A program made the position numbers and the translations under genes. Below are positions 1 through 8,761 of a stretch of DNA of 9,982 nucleotides, piece by piece. Position 1 is the first letter of the stretch; each line of letters starts with the position of its first letter. The notes under the pieces were generated by a model that had not been told where the DNA came from, made no database searches, and saw only the letters and a program-made list of their open reading frames with translations. The DNA is from Propionibacteriaceae bacterium (GTDB lineage: Bacteria; Actinomycetota; Actinomycetes; Propionibacteriales; Propionibacteriaceae), in assembly GCA_030538175.1 (NCBI GenBank), contig JAUNUL010000058.1, positions 1 through 9,982 on the forward strand, read 5' to 3'.

Positions 1-574
1 CGGCGGTCGCATCAACGGCGACGCGATCGGTCTTCTCCGCGATCCCGGCGACTGCGGCGGCCACCTTGTCCCGATCGACCACCACGACCGGATCGATGGG
101 TCCACCACCGGTGAGGACGCGCCAGATATGCACCGGGTCCAGGCTCTTGCCTGCGCCACCGGCCCGCACCGTCGCGGGGACATCGACCGTCAGGCCGGAT
201 TCGGCGGGGAGCACCTCATGCTTCGCTTCTTCGACCGTGACGGTCATGGGAGCCGCGATGCGCGGGAGGTATTCGTCGTTCAGCTTGGCCTCGGCCTGGC
301 CGATGTCCAGCCCACCGAGCGCGATGCCGTCGACCGACGCGTTGCGGGGCAGCTTGTCACCGGCCACGACATAGCCGGCGGCATAGGCCCCGCCGAGGAG
401 GACAACCAGCAGCGCACCCACGAGCACGGCAACCCGACCGCCCCGACGCCTCTTGGTGGGCTTCGGCTCGGGTTCGGGCTGGAGGGTGGCGGGCTCCTGT
501 GTCAGCGACTCGGGCTGCGCGGGGGTGGGCGCCGTCGGCTGGACAGGATGGGGCACGGTGGGTTCGTCGTTCAA
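1..574 (-). CDS. VanW/YoaR-like membrane-anchored cell-envelope protein, N-terminal part (runs off window)
   Basis: The frame is open from a TTG at 572-574 to the window edge, giving 191 residues; the rest is outside. Residues 1-40 are a Pro/Thr/Glu-rich, probably disordered cytoplasmic tail. A basic stop-transfer patch (KRRRGGR, 41-47) and one hydrophobic segment (about 48-71, rich in V/L/G/A) follow. Beyond that is an extracytoplasmic region beginning near LPRNASVDGIALGGLDIGQA (75-94), then a beta-rich stretch ending in LPAESGLTVDV (122-132). This pattern matches the peptidoglycan-binding-like (PG_binding_4) repeats that precede the VanW domain in YoaR/VanW proteins. The biochemical role of that family is not established; a cell-wall role is inferred. 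TTG was chosen because a GAGAG lies about 8 bases upstream and the N-terminal tail is a natural beginning; a GTG at residue 7 (556-558) is the alternative. The diagnostic VanW domain itself is not visible, so the family call is moderate. Confidence 0.72.
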   Translation of the reverse strand, partial: MNDEPTVPHPVQPTAPTPAQPESLTQEPATLQPEPEPKPTKRRRGGRVAVLVGALLVVLLGGAYAAGYVVAGDKLPRNASVDGIALGGLDIGQAEAKLNDEYLPRIAAPMTVTVEEAKHEVLPAESGLTVDVPATVRAGGAGKSLDPVHIWRVLTGGGPIDPVVVVDRDKVAAAVAGIAEKTDRVAVDATA

Positions 575-675
575 GGGTGCACTCTCTGATGAGGTGAATG
601 GACGCAGAAAGCTCTTCGGATCGTACGTGATAAGCAGCCCCCGACACTCGTTGCGAGGTCACGCTACGGAACAGT
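575..675 (-). other. Intergenic gap between flavin reductase and VanW-like gene
   Basis: These 101 bases hold the start region of the VanW-like gene. I see no strong terminator after the flavin reductase gene: the best fold on the minus strand is a short CTCG-CAA-CGAG stem near 649-659 with no U-tract. Read-through from the transport operon into the VanW-like gene is therefore possible. Confidence 0.5.
620..625 (-). promoter_or_regulatory. Possible -10 element (TACGAT) for the VanW-like gene
   Basis: TACGAT on the minus strand fits the actinobacterial TAnnnT -10 pattern and would place a transcript start about 40 bases before the TTG. No convincing -35 hexamer lies 16-18 bases upstream; the best is GTGTCG, 3 of 6 to TTGACA. 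This is a weak call that would make the VanW-like gene its own transcription unit. Confidence 0.22.
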
Positions 676-1281
676 TCACATCGTGTCGGGTACATCGACG
701 AAGCCACCACGGAAATAGGTCAGCGGCGCCGTGACCCCTGCGCCGAGCACCTCGGCCCCCAGGACCGCGCCCAACACGATCGTGTGATCCCCTGCGGGGA
801 CGACCTGCACCGTGCGGCAGTCGAGCCAGGCCAGTGCGCCTTCGATCAGCGGCGCCCCCGAGTGCTCGGACACTCGGTGCGGCACCGTCTCGAACTGTCG
901 GCGTCGATCACGGGCGGAGTTCGCGAAGTGTCGCGCAACATCTCCCTGGCCTTTCGCCAGGACCGAGACCGCCCACGTGTCGCTGGCCAGGAAGTGCTCG
1001 TGGAAGCGACCCTTCTGTGACGCCGACACCATCACCAGCGGTGGGTCCAGCGAGATCGACGTGAACGAATTGCACGTCATCGCATAGTGCACCCCGTCGA
1101 CGTGGCAGGTGACGATCGTGACACCGGTGGCGAAGTTCGCCATCGCCCGTCGCAGCCCGTGGGCCGTAGCGTCCTGCTCGACCAGATCGTCCCGCGGATC
1201 CTGGTCATCGCGGCGCTGCCCCGGATCGCCAGGCCGGGTCAGCGAGCCATCGCCGACCTCGTGCGCGTTCCCCTCGCTCAT
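676..1281 (-). CDS. Flavin reductase-like domain protein (HpaC/NtaB-type split-barrel)
   Basis: A 201-residue protein predicted to be a flavin reductase: NAD(P)H-dependent reduction of FMN or FAD, typically feeding a partner monooxygenase. Residues 1-40 are charged and probably disordered. The domain follows with family signatures: LRRAMANFATGVTIVT (43-58), MTCNSFTSISLDPPLV (68-83, the flavin-binding region in this family), an FLASDTWAVSVL strand (97-108), GDHTIVLG (164-171) and PLTYFRGGF near the C-terminus (186-194). The ATG at 1279-1281 lies one base after the TGA of the preceding lipoprotein gene (TGACATG) and has no clear Shine-Dalgarno, so translation is probably coupled by re-initiation. 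Starting 27 codons upstream would overlap the lipoprotein gene and add an unrelated Pro/Cys-rich tail. No monooxygenase partner is visible, so the electron acceptor and biological role are unknown. Some members of this fold bind FMN without acting as reductases. Confidence 0.85.
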   Translation of the reverse strand: MSEGNAHEVGDGSLTRPGDPGQRRDDQDPRDDLVEQDATAHGLRRAMANFATGVTIVTCHVDGVHYAMTCNSFTSISLDPPLVMVSASQKGRFHEHFLASDTWAVSVLAKGQGDVARHFANSARDRRRQFETVPHRVSEHSGAPLIEGALAWLDCRTVQVVPAGDHTIVLGAVLGAEVLGAGVTAPLTYFRGGFVDVPDTM

Positions 1282-1282
1282 G

Positions 1283-2928
1283 TCACACCCGCCGAACCGA
1301 CAACAGGTCGAGCGCGCCGGAGGGGGTGACGCGTACGTCGGTGACCCGGTTCGAATAGCCATAGGGTGTCGTGGCGAACCACAGCGGCACCGAAGGCGGA
1401 TCCTCGCGCAGCAGCGCTTCCGCGCGCCGGTACGCCTCGTTGGCGGTCCCCTGGCTCGTCGCCTCGAGTGCGGTCAGCAGCTGGGCGTCGAAGGTGGGGT
1501 TGCGATAGCCGACCAGGTTGAGTGCGGAGTCGGCGCGGAACTGGTTCAGCGAGGCTTCGGCCAACGGATAGTCCGCGGCCCAACCCTGGCGGACCGCACC
1601 CGTCAGCTCGCCGGCCCGCAGGGTCGCCAGCACGGCTTCCTGGGTGGCCAGCAGGTTCACCTGACAGTCCAGTTCGAGGGCGTTCTTGAGCTGATTGCAC
1701 ACCGCATCAGCCCACTGCTTGTGGCCGCCATCAGCATTGACGGTGATGGTGAACTCCCCCGGATAGCCCCCACCATCCCGAAACAGCGTGCGTGCCCGGC
1801 TCAAGTCGTAGGTGCACACGTCACCACACGCATCAGCCTGATAGCCCGGCACTGCAGGGGTGACCCAGCCGGTCGCCGGAACCCGCGTACCCGCGAAGAC
1901 CTGGCGAGCAAGCGCACCGCGATCGATCGCCATCGAGATCGCCTGGCGCACGCGGGGATCGGCCAGCTTCGGATCGCTGGCCACGAAGTTGAGTTGTTGC
2001 AGGGTGTGGGTGTCCCGGGACCCGAACCGGCCCGCGAGGTCGGTCTGCCAGACGTCGTCGACGAGCAGGTCGCTGGGGATGATGTCGGTGAAGTCCAAGT
2101 TGTTGGCGACCACGTCGGTGTAGGCCTTGTTGACGTCGAGATTGCGCGTGGGGTCGTCGTATTTCTTGAACCGGACGGTGGCAACCTTGGGCACCGGACC
2201 GCCGCCGGCCCCGGTCACCGCGGTGAGCGTGACCTCGGTGTTGGTGTTTGTGGCGATCCGGAACGGGCCGGCGCCGACCGGCAGCTTGCCGAACGCGTCC
2301 TTGCCCTCGTCCTCGGCGAAGAACGCATCCGGGAGCGGGCTGAAGACCGGGTGCCCGAGCCGGGCCTGCAGATCCACCAGGGGTCGCACGGTCTTGATCG
2401 TGAACGTGTAGTCATCGACCACGCTCAACCCTGACAGCTGGGTCGGCCGGTTGTCCTTCGAGCACGACCCCTGCGGCGGGCAGTTCATCGCTGCCCCACC
2501 CTCGATGATCGCGAACCAACTCTGCGCCGGCATGCGATGGGGACCGTACGCCGCCCAGTTCCAGGCCGCGACGAAGTTGCGGGCCTTCACCTCGGTGCCG
2601 TCATGGAAGGTCCGACCGCGAGCCAACCGGACCGTGTAATTCTGTGAATCCTGGGTTTCGATCGCCGTGGCCAAGTCGAGGGACGGCTGCCCGGAGACCG
2701 GGTCAGGACGGACCAACCGGGCAGTGACAACATCGACGATCGCGAGCCCACAGGGACCCAGCGTCGCCGCCGGCAGCAGGGGCTGCTCCGCCGTGCAGGA
2801 GCGGATCGCGATCTCCCCCTGGGGTTCGGCCACCGGGGGCGCCAGCGGAGGCACCGGCGGGGTTCCCCCCGATGTGCAGCCGGTCAGCAGCAGAACCGCG
2901 ACCGCCAGCCCCGCAAGCATGCGCCTCA

Positions 2929-2929
<1 letters not shown>
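1283..2929 (-). CDS. Second ABC transporter substrate-binding lipoprotein, family 5 (DppA/OppA type)
   Basis: A 548-residue extracytoplasmic peptide-binding lipoprotein, paralogous to the one at 7079-8710. A short basic start and hydrophobic segment lead to lipobox LTGC with Cys18 as the lipidated residue, then a Pro-rich linker (about 23-37). SBP_bac_5 hallmarks follow: YTVRLARGRTFHDGTEVKA (98-116), NFVAAWNWAA (118-127) and DPRVRQAISMAIDR (324-337). Cys pairs at 45/60, 368/372 and 411/422 match those of the paralogue; C150/C156 in an insertion (NCPPQGSC) is unique to this copy. All are likely disulfides outside the cell. The start is the ATG at 2927-2929, overlapping the ATPase stop as TGATG, with AGGAGG 11 bases upstream at 2941-2946. 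An ATG three codons further in is possible. An earlier ATG would add 12 residues and overlap the ATPase gene. Substrate is inferred as peptides; family 5 also binds nickel, sugars or opines. Confidence 0.92.
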
Positions 2930-3994
<1,065 letters not shown>

Positions 3995-4005
<11 letters not shown>

Positions 4006-5053
4006 GGTTCAGCACCTCTTTCGCGAAGTGACATGCGCTCGTCCGACCGCCCAGATCCAGCAGCGGTGGTGGCGGATCGGACTTGCAGATGTCCTGGGCG
4101 TACACACAGCGCGGGTGGAACGCGCAGCCCTTGGGGATCCGGGTCAGGTTCGGCGGCAGACCGCCGATGGCCGACAGCGTCTGGCCCTTCTGGTCCAACC
4201 GCGGGATCGAGTCGAGCAGGCCCTTGGTGTACGGGTGGGCGGGGTTGGCGTACACGTCATAGACGCTGGCACCCTCCACGAGCCGCCCCGCGTACATGAC
4301 CGCGATCCGATCCGCGACATCCGCGACGACACCGAGGTCGTGGGTGATCAGGATGAGCCCCATCTTGCGCTCCTCCTGCAGGTCGGCGAGCAGCTCCATG
4401 ATCTGGGCCTGCACGGTGACATCGAGCGCGGTCGTCGGCTCGTCGGCGATCAACACCGCAGGATCGAGCGCGATCGCCATGGCGATCATGATGCGCTGGC
4501 GCATGCCACCGGAGAACTGGTGCGGGAAGGCCTTCGCCCGCTCGCGCGCGCCGGGGATTTTGACGCGCTCCATCAGACGGATCGCCTCGTCGAGCGCATC
4601 GGACTTGTTCAGGCCACGGTGCACCCGGAACATCTCCGCGATCTGCCAGCCGACCTGGAAAACGGGATTGAGCGCCGACAGGGCGTCCTGGAAGATCATC
4701 GAGATCTCGGTGCCGCGCACCTGTTCCCGGGTCTTGCGGGGCAGGGTCAGCAGATCCTTGCCGCAGTACTTGATCTTGCCGCCGGTGATGAATCCCGGTG
4801 GCGTGTCGAGGATGCCCATGATCGCCTGTGCAGTCACGGACTTGCCGGAGCCGGATTCGCCGAGGATCGCCAGCGTCTCTCCCTCATCGAGGGTGAAGGA
4901 CGCGCCGTTGATGGCCTTGGCGACCCCGTCCCGGGTGCGGAACTCCACGTGCAGGTCTTCCACGTCGAGCAGGCGTCCGTCGACCGGCTGCCATGCGCTC
5001 TTGTGCGCAGCGCTGCCGGAGGATCGGGCGTCGGTGAGCTCTTCCTTGGTCAC
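3995..5053 (-). CDS. Peptide ABC transporter ATP-binding protein, DppD/OppD type
   Basis: A 352-residue cytoplasmic ATPase, partner of the F-type ATPase. Motifs are complete: Walker A GESGSGKS (65-72), Q-loop Gln122 in [11 protein letters not shown], signature FSGGMRQR (180-187), Walker B VLIADE (200-205), D-loop TALD and switch His238 in THD. The FSGGMRQR variant and the [10 protein letters not shown] segment (85-94) are typical of D subunits. The C-terminal extension ([14 protein letters not shown], 273-286) includes Cys310, Cys316, Cys323 and Cys341 with the same spacing pattern as in the F subunit. Translation starts at a GTG (5051-5053) with GAGGAG 7 bases upstream; that Shine-Dalgarno overlaps the stop codon of the permease gene, 11 bases before, which suggests coupled translation. 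The length is normal for the family. Confidence 0.96.
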
Positions 5054-5064
5054 GGTCGGGCTCC

Positions 5065-6033
5065 TCAGCGGGACTTGGGGTCGAAGGCGTCACGCACGGC
5101 ATCGCCGAGCATGATGAACGCCAGGACGGTGACGGACAGGAAGAGGCTGGGGAACAGCAGCATGTGGGGTGCCGCGCGCAGCATGCCCAGCGCGGAGGCA
5201 TCCGAGATCATGATCCCCCAGGACACGATCGGCGGCTGCAGCCCGATGCCGAGGAACGACAGGGTCGCCTCGGTCGCGATATAGACACCGAGGTCAATGG
5301 TGGCTACCACGATGACCGGGGCGAAGGCATTGGGCAGGACGTGGCCGGTGATGATCCGGCCCGGGCTGGCCCCCAACGCCCGGGCTGCCTGCACATAGTC
5401 CTGTGGTTTCACCTGCAGCACCGACGCGCGCATGATGCGGGCGATGCGCGGCCAGCCGAGGATCGCCAACGCGAAAACGACCTTGCCGACCACCAACAGA
5501 TAGGGGGTGTTGAAGTCCGACGGGAACGTGTACAGGATCAGGATGCCGCCGAGCAACAGCGGGACGGCGAAGAAGATGTCGGCCACGCGCGACAGGGTGG
5601 CGTCGACCCAGCGGCCATAGAAGCCGGCGATGATGCCGACGATGCCGCCGAGCAGGACCGTCCCAAGGCTGGCGAGCACACCCACCAGGATCGACGAGCG
5701 GGCGCCATAGATGGTCCGCGAATAGACGTCGAAGCCCTGGCCATCGCGGCCGAACCAGGCGTCGGCGCTCGGTGGCTGCCGGACCTTGGTCTGATCCGCG
5801 AACAGCGGGTCGGGGTTGGGCGAGAAAAACGTGAACAGCTGCGGGAAGATCGCCATCAGCAGCATCAGCAGGATGAGGGTCGACGACACCCAGAAGATCG
5901 GCCGCCGGCGCAGGCTCTCCCAGGCATCGGAGCCCAGGGAGCGGGCCTTCTCGGTCGTCGGTTCCCCGCCGCCCGCTGCGGGCATGACGGTGGCGGCCTC
6001 CGGTGTCGCGTCGGTCGCGGGACGTTCAGTCAT
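5065..6033 (-). CDS. Peptide ABC transporter permease, DppC/OppC type
   Basis: A 322-residue inner-membrane permease. A cytoplasmic Ala/Thr/Glu-rich tail (1-33) leads into the OppC N-terminal motif SLRRRPIFWVSS (40-51) and the first membrane helix (about 46-68). An external loop contains WFGRDGQGFDVYSRTIYGAR (93-112), a hallmark of C-type permeases. Five further hydrophobic segments follow, with the EAA coupling loop at about 216-237 (AARALGASPGRIITGHVLPNA), the site that docks on the ATPases. The ATG at 6031-6033 overlaps the end of the B permease gene by 8 bases and has GAGGAT 5 bases upstream. An ATG 13 codons earlier would enlarge the overlap to 47 bases and lacks support. The gene ends 11 bases before the D ATPase. 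It forms the B/C heterodimeric channel with the upstream gene product. Confidence 0.95.
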   Translation of the reverse strand: MTERPATDATPEAATVMPAAGGGEPTTEKARSLGSDAWESLRRRPIFWVSSTLILLMLLMAIFPQLFTFFSPNPDPLFADQTKVRQPPSADAWFGRDGQGFDVYSRTIYGARSSILVGVLASLGTVLLGGIVGIIAGFYGRWVDATLSRVADIFFAVPLLLGGILILYTFPSDFNTPYLLVVGKVVFALAILGWPRIARIMRASVLQVKPQDYVQAARALGASPGRIITGHVLPNAFAPVIVVATIDLGVYIATEATLSFLGIGLQPPIVSWGIMISDASALGMLRAAPHMLLFPSLFLSVTVLAFIMLGDAVRDAFDPKSR

Positions 6034-6946
6034 GGGAGATCCTCGGGTCAAGTGCGCCATAGAGAAGGTCAACCAGCAGGCTCATCACGAGATAGACGAG
6101 CACCAGCAGGGTCACCGTGGCCACGATTGCGCCGCCGTCCTTGGTGTGGATCGAGTGCCAGATATAGCCGCCGATGCCCTGGACGTTGAAGATGCGTTCG
6201 GTGACGATGGCGCCACCCATGAGGGCGCCCAGGTCGAAGCCGATGAAGGTGATGACGGGGATCATCGAGTTGCGCAGCGTGTGCAACCCGACCGTGCGCC
6301 GCCAGGTGAGCCCCTTGGCCTTGGCCGTCCGGACATAGTCGGCGCCCAGGTTCTCGACCAGCGAGTTGCGGGTCAGCCGGGCGATATAGGCCATGGACAG
6401 GGTGCCCAGCACGATGCCGGGCAGCAATAACTGTTCCCAGGTGCCTGCGGTCGCTGTTGGTGGCAACCAGGCGAGGCGTACGCCGAAAACCAGCTGGGCG
6501 ACCGAGCCGAGCACGAACACGGGGATGGAAATGATGGCGAGGGTGCTGACGAAGACCAGCGAGTCGAGGAAGCCGCCCTTGCGCAGGCCGGCGAGGACGC
6601 CGGCGGCGATGCCGATGATGGCCTCCACCAGCAGGGCGATCACGGCGAGCTTCATCGTGATGGGCCACCGGGTGAGCAGCTCGTTGCCGATCGAGACACC
6701 GTTGAAGCTGGTCCCGAAGTCGCCGGTGAGGATCTTGCCCATGTACTTGAAGTACTGCACCAGCAGGGGGTCGTCGAGGTTGTACTCGGCCCGGAAGGCC
6801 GCCACATAGGCCGGTGGACATGGTCGCTCACCACACCGCCCCACCGTGGGGTCGCCGAGCGAATAGACCATGGCATAGATCAGGAACGTCGTCCCCAACA
6901 ACACCGGGATCATCTGCAGCAGGCGGCGGACGATATAGGTCGCCAT
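6026..6946 (-). CDS. Peptide ABC transporter permease, DppB/OppB type
   Basis: A 306-residue inner-membrane permease with no cytoplasmic leader, as usual for B subunits: MATYIVRRLLQMIPVLLG enters the first helix (about 9-30) at once. The external loop holds the family motif YNLDDPLLVQYFKYM (55-69) and GDFGTSF (75-81), preceded by Cys38 and Cys43 in GRCGERPCPP, a possible disulfide. Five more hydrophobic segments follow (about 98-120, 128-156, 172-190, 228-250, 272-297). The EAA coupling loop is at about 204-228 (YVRTAKAKGLTWRRT and following). The ATG at 6944-6946 has a strong Shine-Dalgarno GGAGGAG (6953-6959) with 6-base spacing. The gene is second in the operon, 132 bases after the first lipoprotein gene, and overlaps the C permease gene by 8 bases. 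Confidence 0.96.
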   Translation of the reverse strand: MATYIVRRLLQMIPVLLGTTFLIYAMVYSLGDPTVGRCGERPCPPAYVAAFRAEYNLDDPLLVQYFKYMGKILTGDFGTSFNGVSIGNELLTRWPITMKLAVIALLVEAIIGIAAGVLAGLRKGGFLDSLVFVSTLAIISIPVFVLGSVAQLVFGVRLAWLPPTATAGTWEQLLLPGIVLGTLSMAYIARLTRNSLVENLGADYVRTAKAKGLTWRRTVGLHTLRNSMIPVITFIGFDLGALMGGAIVTERIFNVQGIGGYIWHSIHTKDGGAIVATVTLLVLVYLVMSLLVDLLYGALDPRISHD

Positions 6947-6979
6947 CAGCTTCTCCTCCCCTTGCGGGCAAACCGCGCC

Positions 6980-7006
6980 CCCTGAGCGTACAGAGGGTTC
7001 TCAGGG
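6980..7006 (-). repeat. Stem-loop 2 in the lipoprotein-permease gap
   Basis: A perfect 7-base inverted repeat, CCCTGAG at 6980-6986 and CTCAGGG at 7000-7006, with a 13-base loop. In the minus-strand transcript it forms just after the GC-rich stem-loop at 7010-7040, only 3 bases away. A further weak 4-bp stem (GCGG/CCGC, 6964-6976) precedes the permease Shine-Dalgarno. It is not followed by a U-tract, so it is unlikely to be a full intrinsic terminator. Confidence 0.5.
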
Positions 7007-7009
7007 CAA

Positions 7010-7040
7010 CCGGCCCGCCCCCTGGTCAGGGACGGGCCGG
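7010..7040 (-). terminator. GC-rich stem-loop after the first lipoprotein gene; probable partial terminator or mRNA-stabilising hairpin
   Basis: CCGGCCCG at 7010-7017 pairs perfectly with CGGGCCGG at 7033-7040. Past one mismatch the stem continues with three C-G pairs, closing on a loop of about 7 bases. It starts about 40 bases past the lipoprotein stop codon. Actinobacterial terminators often lack a U-tract, and only TTGCC follows here. Because the downstream permease genes lack an evident promoter of their own, I favour partial termination or protection of the lipoprotein message from 3' decay. Either would make binding protein in excess over permease. Confidence 0.6.
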
Positions 7041-7078
7041 CCACATTGAACCATCGATTCAGCGAACCGAACCAGGTG

Positions 7079-8710
7079 TCAGTTCTTGACCTTGATCGCG
7101 CTGAAGTCCAGCACGCCGAAGGCGTTGATCTTGACATCGGTGACCTTGTTGGACCAGCCAACGGTGGTCGTCGGATACCACAGCGGCGTCGTCGGCAGAT
7201 CCTGGCCGAGCATGGCCTCTGCTTCCTGATACAGCTTGTTCGCCTCGTCATCAGTGCCAGCAGCGGCGGCCTCGGCGAGCTTGGCATCGAAGGCCGGGTT
7301 GTTGTACTTCGACCAGTTCGAGTCCGCACCGGTGGTGTAGATCGGTCCGAGGAAGTTCTCGATGGACGGGTAGTCCATCTGCCAGCCACTGCGGAACATG
7401 CCCTTGAGCTCGCCCGCATCGATCTGCTTGTTGTAGGTCGCGAAGTCCGGGGTCAGCACGACGCGGCAGTCAGCACCCACGGCGTTCTTGATCGAGTTGC
7501 AGACGGCCTCAGTCCAGGCGCGGTGTGCACCGTCACCGTTGGTGGTCAGCGCCAGCACACCGTCGTAGCCGCCGGCCTCGTCATAGAGGGCCTTGGCCTT
7601 GGCTGCATCGAACGTGCAGGATTCACCACAGGCGGTGTCGGTGGCACCGTCGACGACGCTCGGCGCCCAACCCTTGGCCGGGATGACCGAGCCGTGCAGG
7701 ATCTCCTTGGCGATCAGCTCACGGTTGATGGCCATCGACAGCGCCTGACGCAGCTTGACGTTGTCCTTCAACTGCTCGTCGTTCGGGGAGAAGACGATCG
7801 CCTGGAAACGACCCGACGCACGGTTGAGGTTGCGGTCGGACAGGTCGGACTTATAGGCCTCGCCGATCATTTGATCCGGCGGGATCTCGTTGGTGTAGTC
7901 GAGGTTGTTCGCCACCACGTCGGTGTAGGCCGCAGCCGGATCGGTGTAGACGCGGAAGGTCAGCTTGTCGACGTTGGCCGGGTTCTCACCCGAATAGTCG
8001 GCGAACTTGGTCAGGACCGTGTTCTGGGTGTCGCGGGACTCGATCTGGAACGGGCCCGCACCGATCGGCTTGTCCTCGAACGCCTTGGGATCGGCGAAGA
8101 AGGAGTCCGGCATCGGCGCGAACGCCGAATAGCCCAGGCGCACCGGCAGGTTGGAGACCTTCTCGGTGGTCTTGATGGTGAAGGTGTGGTCGTCGACGAT
8201 CGCGAGACCGGTCATGGTCTCACCGGTGGCACCCTCGGCGGAGATCTCCTTGGCACCCTCGATGACGCTCATGAAATAGGAGCCGGCCTGGCCGTTCTTC
8301 GCAGCGGCGGTGTAGTTCCACGCGTCGACGAAGTTCTTGGCCTTGACCTCGGTCCCGTCCTGGAACTTGTAGCCCTTCTTGAGCTTGACCGTGAACGTCT
8401 GGTTGTCCTCGGTCTCGATCGACTCGGCGATGTCCATCTCAGGGTCGGCCGTGTCGGTGTTGTAGTGGACCAGCTTCGCGGTGAACGCATCGACGATGTC
8501 GCCACCGCAGGTCTCGCTGGTGTTGCCCGGGACCAAGGGATTCTCTGGCGTGCAGCCCTTGATCACGATTTCTCCACCGCCACTGGCTCCGGCGCCGGAG
8601 CCCGAGCCGGAGCCGGTGGTGGTGCCTCCGCCGCCGCCGCAAGCACTCAGCGCCAGCGCGAGTGCGCTGATCGATGCTGCGGCGATGGCCAGGCGAGAGC
8701 GTCCTCGCAT
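7079..8710 (-). CDS. First ABC transporter substrate-binding lipoprotein, family 5 (DppA/OppA type)
   Basis: A 543-residue extracytoplasmic peptide-binding lipoprotein and first gene of the transport operon. A signal peptide (basic MRGRSR, hydrophobic 7-21) ends in lipobox LSAC with lipidated Cys24, followed by a Gly/Ser/Thr linker (25-46) and a mature domain from GEIVIKGC. SBP_bac_5 signatures include FTVKLKKGYKFQDGTEVKAK (106-125), NFVDAWNYTA (126-135) and KLRQALSMAINR (319-330). Predicted disulfide pairs are C53/C68, C361/C365 and C404/C415. The ATG at 8708-8710 was chosen for its excellent Shine-Dalgarno AAGGAGGA (8716-8723) at 5-base spacing; an ATG ten codons earlier would lie inside the leader hairpin region and break the signal-peptide pattern. 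Its position next to the promoter and before the hairpins at 6980-7040 suggests the highest expression in the operon. The peptide substrate is inferred from the linked Dpp/Opp genes. Confidence 0.95.
   Translation of the reverse strand: MRGRSRLAIAAASISALALALSACGGGGGTTTGSGSGSGAGASGGGEIVIKGCTPENPLVPGNTSETCGGDIVDAFTAKLVHYNTDTADPEMDIAESIETEDNQTFTVKLKKGYKFQDGTEVKAKNFVDAWNYTAAAKNGQAGSYFMSVIEGAKEISAEGATGETMTGLAIVDDHTFTIKTTEKVSNLPVRLGYSAFAPMPDSFFADPKAFEDKPIGAGPFQIESRDTQNTVLTKFADYSGENPANVDKLTFRVYTDPAAAYTDVVANNLDYTNEIPPDQMIGEAYKSDLSDRNLNRASGRFQAIVFSPNDEQLKDNVKLRQALSMAINRELIAKEILHGSVIPAKGWAPSVVDGATDTACGESCTFDAAKAKALYDEAGGYDGVLALTTNGDGAHRAWTEAVCNSIKNAVGADCRVVLTPDFATYNKQIDAGELKGMFRSGWQMDYPSIENFLGPIYTTGADSNWSKYNNPAFDAKLAEAAAAGTDDEANKLYQEAEAMLGQDLPTTPLWYPTTTVGWSNKVTDVKINAFGVLDFSAIKVKN
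8585..8602. repeat. 18-bp perfect palindrome inside the lipoprotein linker coding region
   Basis: GGCTCCGGCGCCGGAGCC is its own reverse complement. It lies within codons for the Gly/Ser/Ala linker after the lipobox, next to further GGCTCN units on the minus strand. Repetitive linker codons are a sufficient explanation. Confidence 0.85.
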
Positions 8711-8730
8711 GGATGTCCTCCTTGACGGGT

Positions 8731-8747
8731 GCGCCCGCAAGGGGCGC
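8731..8747 (-). repeat. Small hairpin in the 5' leader of the first lipoprotein gene
   Basis: GCGCCC (8731-8736) and GGGCGC (8742-8747) form a 6-bp all-GC stem with a 5-base loop, ending 7 bases upstream of the Shine-Dalgarno at 8716-8723 on the minus strand. It leaves the ribosome-binding site exposed. It may protect the 5' end or mark a regulatory leader; its effect cannot be judged from sequence alone. Confidence 0.45.
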
Positions 8748-8761
8748 CCAATGATGGAACC

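Noticed and set aside
1282..1362. Earlier ATG giving a 228-residue flavin reductase
   Set aside because: The added 27 residues overlap the lipoprotein gene and look like off-frame sequence; the ATG at 1281 follows the stop by one base, the usual coupled layout.
1109..2434. Long + strand open frame (441 codons)
   Set aside because: It lies opposite the second lipoprotein gene, is rich in Arg/Gly/Val/Asp with no domain or signal I recognise, and has no Shine-Dalgarno. It is a high-G+C shadow.
7046..8725. Long + strand open frame (559 codons)
   Set aside because: It mirrors the first lipoprotein gene almost end to end and its product is an Arg/Val/Gly-rich string without family features; the minus-strand reading has lipobox, SBP motifs and a strong ribosome-binding site.
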